DNA of 64,000 nucleotides from Microcebus murinus (Eukaryota; Chordata; Mammalia; Primates; Cheirogaleidae), in assembly GCF_040939455.1 (NCBI RefSeq), contig NC_134119.1:9164501-9228500 (forward strand), written 5' to 3'. Shown here piece after piece: positions 57,951 through 64,000 of this stretch; within the stretch, counting starts at the first letter, position 1, and the number at the start of each line of letters is the position of its first letter. Both the position numbers and the translations under genes were made by a program. The notes under the pieces were generated by a model. It saw only the letters and a program-made list of their open reading frames with translations, was not told where the DNA came from and searched no databases.

Positions 57951-60900
57951 ATTTTCTCAGCACTCATATATCTCATCAATCCATGTCTGCTGGCGGTGGG
58001 GTTGGTGAGGGGAGACTGAACCCACTGAGTGACAAAGCCATAGAAAAGAGGTTTTATTATGGAAATTGTCCTATGGAGATAATGCTACAACCAAAGTAAT
58101 AAACAACACCCAATAACACATGTACAGCTTGATATGGCTGGAAACGTAACTATACCAGTATTGAATTATCCCCAAATTTGAATTATAGAGGCATAACTCA
58201 AATTATCCCCCTTGCCAGATACCCAGCTCGAAAGACATATTTTTTTAATAAACATTTTGTGCTGCCTTACCTCCACACGCTGCTGTGTGAAAGCTACAGC
58301 CTTCCTAACGTGATTCATCAGAAAAATCAAGGGAGAAAATAGTCGTGATCTGATATACTGAACACTCTTAAATTACATGGCAGCTACTTCCCGTGTAGCG
58401 CAGGGAAGACAGAAATGCGATGACTAAGTACGTCTCAGCCTGTCACGTCCGTGAACCGGGGAGTGGGGCGGTTCACTGAATCATGTTCGGGTAGCTCCAC
58501 ACATCCATCGAGACGCGAGGTAGCCAAGCCAGCCTGCCTGAGATGCAAGTCTGAGTAATTCAGAGGAGGCTGTAATTCTTTATAAAACATACACTAAGTA
58601 GTTTTGTTGACTCCTACATGACATTTCCAAGGTGGTTGGGAAACCAGACCATTTGTTACAGAGAATCGAGATCAATAGATCTAGATTCTGGGTGTGAAGG
58701 AAGATGAGCAATGTTAAAAAAAAAATTAATTGAACAGGGGCTGAATAATTCCATACCTTACACATCTCCAATTTTATGTTTAAAATTCAAGATTGAGAAG
58801 ATTTAAAAAAAAAAAAAATCACAGCAATATGCCAAAGCACCAGGAGCCCATTTCTCTTCTTAGATACCATTTAAAGGAGAAAAGAAAATGGTTTTGCCTC
58901 ATTAAACAAATAAAAATATACTAAGAAAATGGTCAACTGCCTTTATCCTTCCTCCTGCCCCCTTTTTTTCATGGCTGTCCTCAGTGTCACTCTGACAGGA
59001 GTCTGAAAAATTAACACATCACTAGGACTTACCATGTGAGATTTAACTTTTGATAAACAACAAAGTGGGTTACTGCTGTGCTAGCTATTTTTAATCCACC
59101 TTGTGAGTGTGCTTTTTTTATTGCTTTATACAGCATATCTGATTCCCTCTAAAGCACCAACTAAAAAATCTATCCAGCTGTCATGCGCTGCCCGGTAACA
59201 TCTATCATCACACAGCCTGGCAGGTCTAGTCTATGAGGCCGAGGGGAGAGGAGACAGGAGGCAGAGTCAAGGACTGTCACATGGGATGGAAAAAAAACAC
59301 TTGTCACAATTATTTATGACTCTTGCCGGGGCACATAATAGGACACATAAGCCTCTGTTTCGGTTTTAAGCACCCTCGCAAGGCTGCTCCCTTGTCGGAG
59401 TTGGGCGCAGGCGGCTCTACTTTACACATACAATTTCCTGAACAATGCTGGGCACTTGTGAAGTGACAGTGACAAATATGGGAGTTGGTGGCTGTAGCTC
59501 TGTGGGCTGTGAGGAGCGTGCGGGTGACAGTAATCAGGCGGACGACCACGTGAAGCCCCGACACCTCCATTCTCCAATCCCTTTCTTCCCGGTGAAAGAC
59601 TTCCTTCCTCCTCGTTGCTTTGAACTGCTGGGGACACATGTTCAGAGAACAGGAGAGGGTGCCTTCCGGCCCATATTTCATTATTCTAAGCCATATTTGT
59701 CCTACCCAAGGAGGAGTGGGCTTCTGCATTCATTTGTTCTTTCCCCTCCCCCTCCCCATACATACAGAGCAAGAAAACAATGCCAAGATTTCGCCCATAA
59801 GCATCCTCTGTTTTCACGCCTGCTAAATAAATAGCCACGCTTCTGAGCAGTTGGTCCAATTAATTTTCTGCCTCTGGATGTATCTGCAAAAGCAAGGGCT
59901 GGATTAGATGGTCATTTTGTCCAGTTCTGTCATCTCAGTCCTGCCACAAGGCCCTCTGGCCCTAGTAGCCTCATAAGGTTCTAGCCCTTGGCTCCTTGGG
60001 GGAACTTAAAGGAAACTCCATCAACATTCTCGCTACCCGACAGAGCATGGCAAACAGAAGAGCTGAGCTTGCAACGCTTAAGGTAATTAAACGTAAATGG
60101 AGGTCCGGTCCAAAAAGTGACTCTTGCTCATTTTATGACTCCAGCGTGGCCCGACATTAACCCAGGTGCCCACACGGAGTCCTCAGGCACTGTGGCATCA
60201 CCTGCCCAGACTCTGCTGAAGAGAAATGGCAAAGACCTTAATTAAAGATAATAGGAGCAGAATGGCCTGTACATACCCTGGAAACCAAATCAGAAATTAA
60301 TATGAGGAAGAAGAAAATCTGTGAATAAAGGCACCTGGGAACATGAGTAATACTCCAATTATCTGTTTAGACTTTACTAAATCAAAAGTCAGCCACCTTC
60401 GGTTAGAAATATCACAGGAGGCCATGATAAAAAAGAAAAGATGCTCTCATTTTGCTGGGTTAGTCTCAACCTCTCACTCACAGTGCACGAGAACCAACAT
60501 TTTATGATGCAATTACTACCAAACAATACCGTATTGTTGGGGGAGTTCTGCATACCATTGTCTCAAACCAATAAGGGTGTCTGTACGAATGAATTTAAAA
60601 AATGAAGAAGCTGATCACCCAGGTTTCACCATCTGCCCAGGAATCATTTCTCTTGGGTCCTCATCCCCTCCCCTTTCTGCTGTCCTCGCCCCATCCCTGT
60701 CTCCATCTACTGGGCAATTACAAAGTATGAATAGAATTCCAGGGGCAGCACTGTGGCTTTCTATGTCTTGTCTAGAAAGTGATCTTTTTTCACATGTTGA
60801 ATCTGAATACATTTAAGCTGCATGTGGATTCTCCAGATCACTAAAGACCTCAGCACTCCCTGCCCTGTGCTCAGCCCGTCACACATGTGTCACCCATTTG

Positions 60901-61344
60901 GCCTCTGAAGACAATCCAGTTTGCAGCATCTTTTCCCTCTCCTTTTTGATTTGTTTTCCCATGGCCCTTTCATGTATAGTATGAGGAGGTGGTCTTTACC
61001 ACCATGCATGCACACACATGCACACACACACACATACACACACACACACATACATACATGCTTCACATTTCCAAATAGGTGAGGGACCACCTTGCCACCA
61101 CCCCAGGCAGGAGCACTAGAGCCTGAGAACTCCCCTCCCTCTGTTGCTTCCCTCGTTTTACTATTCTGACTGGGATACTGCCAGCAGACCTGGTGTCTGA
61201 GGCCATACTCCCAGGCACAGAGTCACTGCCCCAGGATTCCTAACGGCCCACCTGCTAAATGGCTCCCATGTCCAACTCAACTCATAGTGCGATAAATATC
61301 GTTATGATGCAAACTGCACTCAAAAGCGTCCCACTTCCATCCCT
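57951..61344. other. Unique intergenic stretch, possible conserved non-coding DNA
   Basis: Few recognisable repeats. The parts 58940-59330 and 60000-60540 have balanced composition and AATTA/TTAAT-type motifs, and might be conserved. A 139-codon minus frame at 59310-59729 and a 129-codon + frame at 59445-59834 overlap and lack domains. Confidence 0.3.
61007..61060 (+). repeat. (CA)n microsatellite
   Basis: CACACA units interrupted by CATG and CATA. A strand-biased GT-rich frame on the minus strand is a by-product. Confidence 0.95.
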
Positions 61345-61450
61345 ACCATTTTTAGAAACTCATTTATTAAACAGGTATTTACTGAGCACATACAGGCCAG
61401 GGGTGGTATAGCATGGTGAACAAGAACAATATAATTTCTGCTTTCAGGAA
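61345..61450 (-). repeat. L2 LINE fragment, antisense
   Basis: 'TTAAACAGGTATTTACTGAG' and 'TTCTGCTTTCAGGAAG' are antisense L2 tail text. Confidence 0.6.
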
Positions 61451-61739
61451 GTTTTCTCCATGATGGCACTTTAGTTACAGTAGTGACATGTGCACAGCAA
61501 AGCAAATACGGAGTGTCATGGTGAGAGCATTTAACACAGGCACCTGACCTTGTCTAGGGATCAGAGAAGTGACAGCTAAGCTCAGTCCTTGAGGACAAGT
61601 AGGAGTTATTCAGGTAGGTGACTTGGGGGAGTTACAGAGCTTCCCTTCCGTGAAAATTAAATGAGCTAATGTTGGTGGAAAAGCACAGTGAAAACTGCAG
61701 AGGGGTTAGCTAGTAATGTTGCAAACCCACAGTGTGAAT

Positions 61740-61960
61740 AGAGGGACAGAGCAGGGGCTGTGAAGTCAGACCAGGATGGGTTCAAGTCCCGACTCTGCCA
61801 CTCACTCCCAGTGGGGGGTAGGCCCTTATTTAACTTCCCTCAGCCTCAGTTTCTTTGCCATTAAAATCAAGAAGATAATACCTGATTAATTAACAGAATT
61901 GTGTATATAAAACCCCTTAGTACTACCGTCCTTGTCATCTATGTAGAAGTGCTAAGAGAA
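61740..61960 (+). repeat. MIR SINE
   Basis: 'GCAGGGGCTGTGAAGTCAGA', 'GGGTTCAAGTCCCGACTCTG' and 'CCTCAGCCTCAGTTTCTTTG' give a clear sense MIR. Confidence 0.85.
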
Positions 61961-62079
61961 TGTAAGTTTGCTTTTCACTGTTATGTCTGGCATCCCAAAA
62001 AATGGAAAATAAGGGATAAAAATACAATGAAGAATCAATGACCAGGAGCCATTCCAGACTTTCAATGTAAGATGGATAA

Positions 62080-62310
62080 TAATGCCTTGTATTTGAGTAG
62101 CATCTTACAGCCCAGTAAATATTAATACTTCCATATCCATGATCTCATTCAGTCTTGCAATAAACTGGTTAAGCAAGAAGGACAGGTGCCTCTAACTAAT
62201 ACATAAGCTAATACATAAGAAACCATGAATCAAAAAGTACACGTAGCATATTCAAGATTTTCCAAATGCTAGAGGCAAACCTAGAATTCGAGTATCTGGG
62301 TTCTAATGCA
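62080..62310 (-). repeat. Probable MIR fragment, antisense
   Basis: 'CCATATCCATGATCTCATTC' and 'AGTCTTGCAATAAACTGGTT' fit the antisense MIR 3' half; the rest is diverged. Confidence 0.45.
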
Positions 62311-62407
62311 TTGCTGTTCAACCTCAACGTACTCAACTCTCTAAGGTACTGAGGACTCCTGGGTTTGCAAATGCTCTTTGGGTAGGAATTGTATTACTTT
62401 ATCTAAA

Positions 62408-62632
62408 CCCAGTGTCAGCAAACTATGGCCCAAGAATGGAATCCAGCCCCTTTGCCTGTTTTAAAGTTTTATTGGCACACAGTCCCATTCATGCTGTGTA
62501 TTATCTATGGCTGCTTTTGTGCTACAAAGGCAGAGGTAAATAGTCATGACACAGACCTTATGGGCAGCAAAGCTGAAAATAACTTATTATCTAGCTCTTT
62601 ACAGAAGAAGTTTGCCAGTCTTGCTCTATGCC
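62408..62632 (+). mobile_element. MER3-type hAT transposon
   Basis: Head 'CCCAGTGTCAGCAAACTATG', interior 'AAAGTTTTATTGGCACACAG' and 'TATCTATGGCTGCTTTTGTG', tail 'TCTTTACAGAAGAAGTTTGC'. The shorter length and absent central block suggest a shorter relative of the 56788 copy. Confidence 0.75.
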
Positions 62633-62929
62633 ATTTGTAATAACACCAGTTAAGTGTTGCCAAACTCAGAGTGAAATGAGGTGCTCATGTGACCGGTCAA
62701 TGCAACAGCTTATCAGAACAGGTTAGTAACGCAAGCAAGGTTTTCTGATAGTTTTAAGTACCCCTACTATGTAAAAGGGTCTTATAATTTTTTATGATAT
62801 TAAAAATTATTCCTAATTTATGATTATATCATAGGAAAGTCTTACTCTATAAAGATATATATTGAAAAATTTACAGTGAAAATACACAGTGCCTGGGATT
62901 TTCTTTAAAATATATCAGAAAAAAAGGAG

Positions 62930-63085
62930 ATGGGGAGAGGTGGATCAGTGAGACAAAGATGAAATAAAAGTGGCAAAATGTCATTAACTGTTGAAGCTAG
63001 ATGATGAGGTACAAAAATGATCATTATACTTTTCTTCTTAGTGTATTTGATAATTTCTATAATAAAAAGTTATAATAAACAGGGT
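62930..63085 (+). repeat. Probable L1ME-type LINE 3' tail
   Basis: 'GATCATTATACTTTTCTTCT', then 'ATAATTTCTATAATAAAAAG' matches the usual '...TTCATTATACTATT...TTTCCATAATAAAAAG' tail. Confidence 0.5.
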
Positions 63086-63759
63086 ATTTTTTAAAAGAGG
63101 GTATTTTATTAACTCTTTTTTATCTCATCTGACTATAACAATGCATATTTGTATTGTTGCAGGAAATGTTTGTGATCTGAAGATATGGCCCAAATAACCA
63201 ACCATGCAATTTGTTTTCTGAGGAGAGGAAAGACCTAAGACAACTTTCTACAAGGAGCCCGTTCTCCATCTTTAATCTGGAATATTCTCTCCTCCCAGTC
63301 ACCAAGCTTATCTCTGCTCTTACATTTGTTCATTTTTAGCATGAGGTTAAATATTTGAAAAGTTATTTAGGGAGCTAAAGTTCACTGTGGTTTAATGCCT
63401 TATAACTACAAAATAAGGTTGTTCTAACTAATCTTTCACATCAATGGAGACAAAAGTACTTTGGTATATTAATACATGTTTAAGGTTTAATCCTAGCAAA
63501 GTCAAAAGGTTCAGGTTGGAGTGCGTTAGGCTCGTGAGACACTCAAGTAGAATTAAATCAAAGATGGAATTGCAGGTTTCTAGGTATCAAGTATTATAGT
63601 CTGTACTTTTATAATAATATATTATTAACTTATATTATTTCAACTGTATTAATAGAAAGAATATTATCTTATGATTGAAATTTTCCTCCTCTTTGTCAGC
63701 ATGGATAATCCTGCACCAATAAATATTAGTCTAAGGAAACCAAATAAGGTGAATTTCAA

Positions 63760-63925
63760 ATCACCATCATGTCCATCATCATCTTGTTCATTTTCATCTC
63801 CTTCTTCAATATCTTCATCATCACTTTCATCTTTATCATCATCATTTTCATTATCTTTGTTATCATTTTCATCATCCTCTTCATCATTATTAATCTTCTC
63901 TGTCATCTCCACCATCATCTTCTCC
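63760..63925 (+). repeat. Degenerate (CAT/TTC)n trinucleotide repeat
   Basis: Imperfect CAT, TTC and ATT units such as 'ATCATCATTTTCATTATCTT' repeat over about 160 bp. Reading the other strand gives an Asp/Glu/Asn-rich 89-codon frame, which reflects the repeat and not a gene. Confidence 0.85.
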
Positions 63926-64000
63926 TCTACCATTTATACAGAATTAGCAACTTTCCAATCAAATTCACCCCAAACAATTTCATTAGCTTCCCATAACAAC

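Noticed and set aside
59310..59834. Overlapping 139- and 129-codon frames on opposite strands
   Set aside because: They overlap each other, lack domains, and sit in unique sequence without gene signals; chance open frames are more likely.
63664..63933. Acidic Asp/Glu-rich 89-codon minus-strand frame
   Set aside because: It is the reverse reading of a degenerate CAT/TTC trinucleotide repeat; such repeats give long acidic frames by chance.

Overview
The window looks like intergenic nuclear DNA from a strepsirrhine primate, most likely a lemur. Two young Alu elements (2724-3058 and 28611-28947) carry the right-arm linker with CTATAAATAGAAAGAAATTA followed by ATTGGCCAACTAA, a variant I associate with lemurs. 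Two L1 3' ends also carry the 'GTACCCCCATAATAT' 3' UTR tail that I associate with strepsirrhine L1. I found no cellular protein-coding exon, tRNA, rRNA or CRISPR array. The rest is old mammalian repeats (MIR, L2, L1M, MaLR LTRs, hAT, Tigger and mariner transposons) in unannotated, probably non-coding sequence.

The main feature is a young class II endogenous retrovirus on the minus strand at 11373-16391 (5,019 bp). It has two 264-bp LTRs that read as identical, a 6-bp target duplication (CAACAG), and a primer-binding site matching the 3' end of tRNA-Phe. Its leader has a strong splice donor. It keeps a gag 5' part (matrix plus a PPPY region), an open 866-codon pol frame (RT, RNase H, integrase, all catalytic residues visible), two out-of-frame env pieces and a polypurine tract. 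Capsid, nucleocapsid, protease, the start of pol and most of the env surface subunit are deleted. LTR layout, tRNA-Phe primer and 6-bp duplication point to the IAP/IAPE side of class II. Because it lacks capsid and protease it cannot be autonomous and was probably mobilised in trans, much like internally deleted mouse IAPs.

Layout: 1-11.3 kb holds L1M, MaLR and Alu fragments; 11.4-16.4 kb the provirus; 16.5-36 kb MaLR, MIR, L2, L1M, MER20 and a lemur Alu in otherwise unremarkable sequence. At 36.9-37.7 kb an L2 is split by a 451-bp gammaretrovirus-type solo LTR (4-bp duplication ACCT). At 37.8-42.9 kb old L1 sequence is split by a near full-length Tigger1-like DNA transposon (38743-41130) and an Hsmar2-like mariner (41428-42713). 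From 43-64 kb there are MLT1, hAT, MIR and L2 relics, simple repeats and unique sequence, including a few AT-rich, homeobox-motif-rich stretches that might be conserved non-coding elements. All family names come from recognition by eye, not from a database search; edges of old repeats are approximate.
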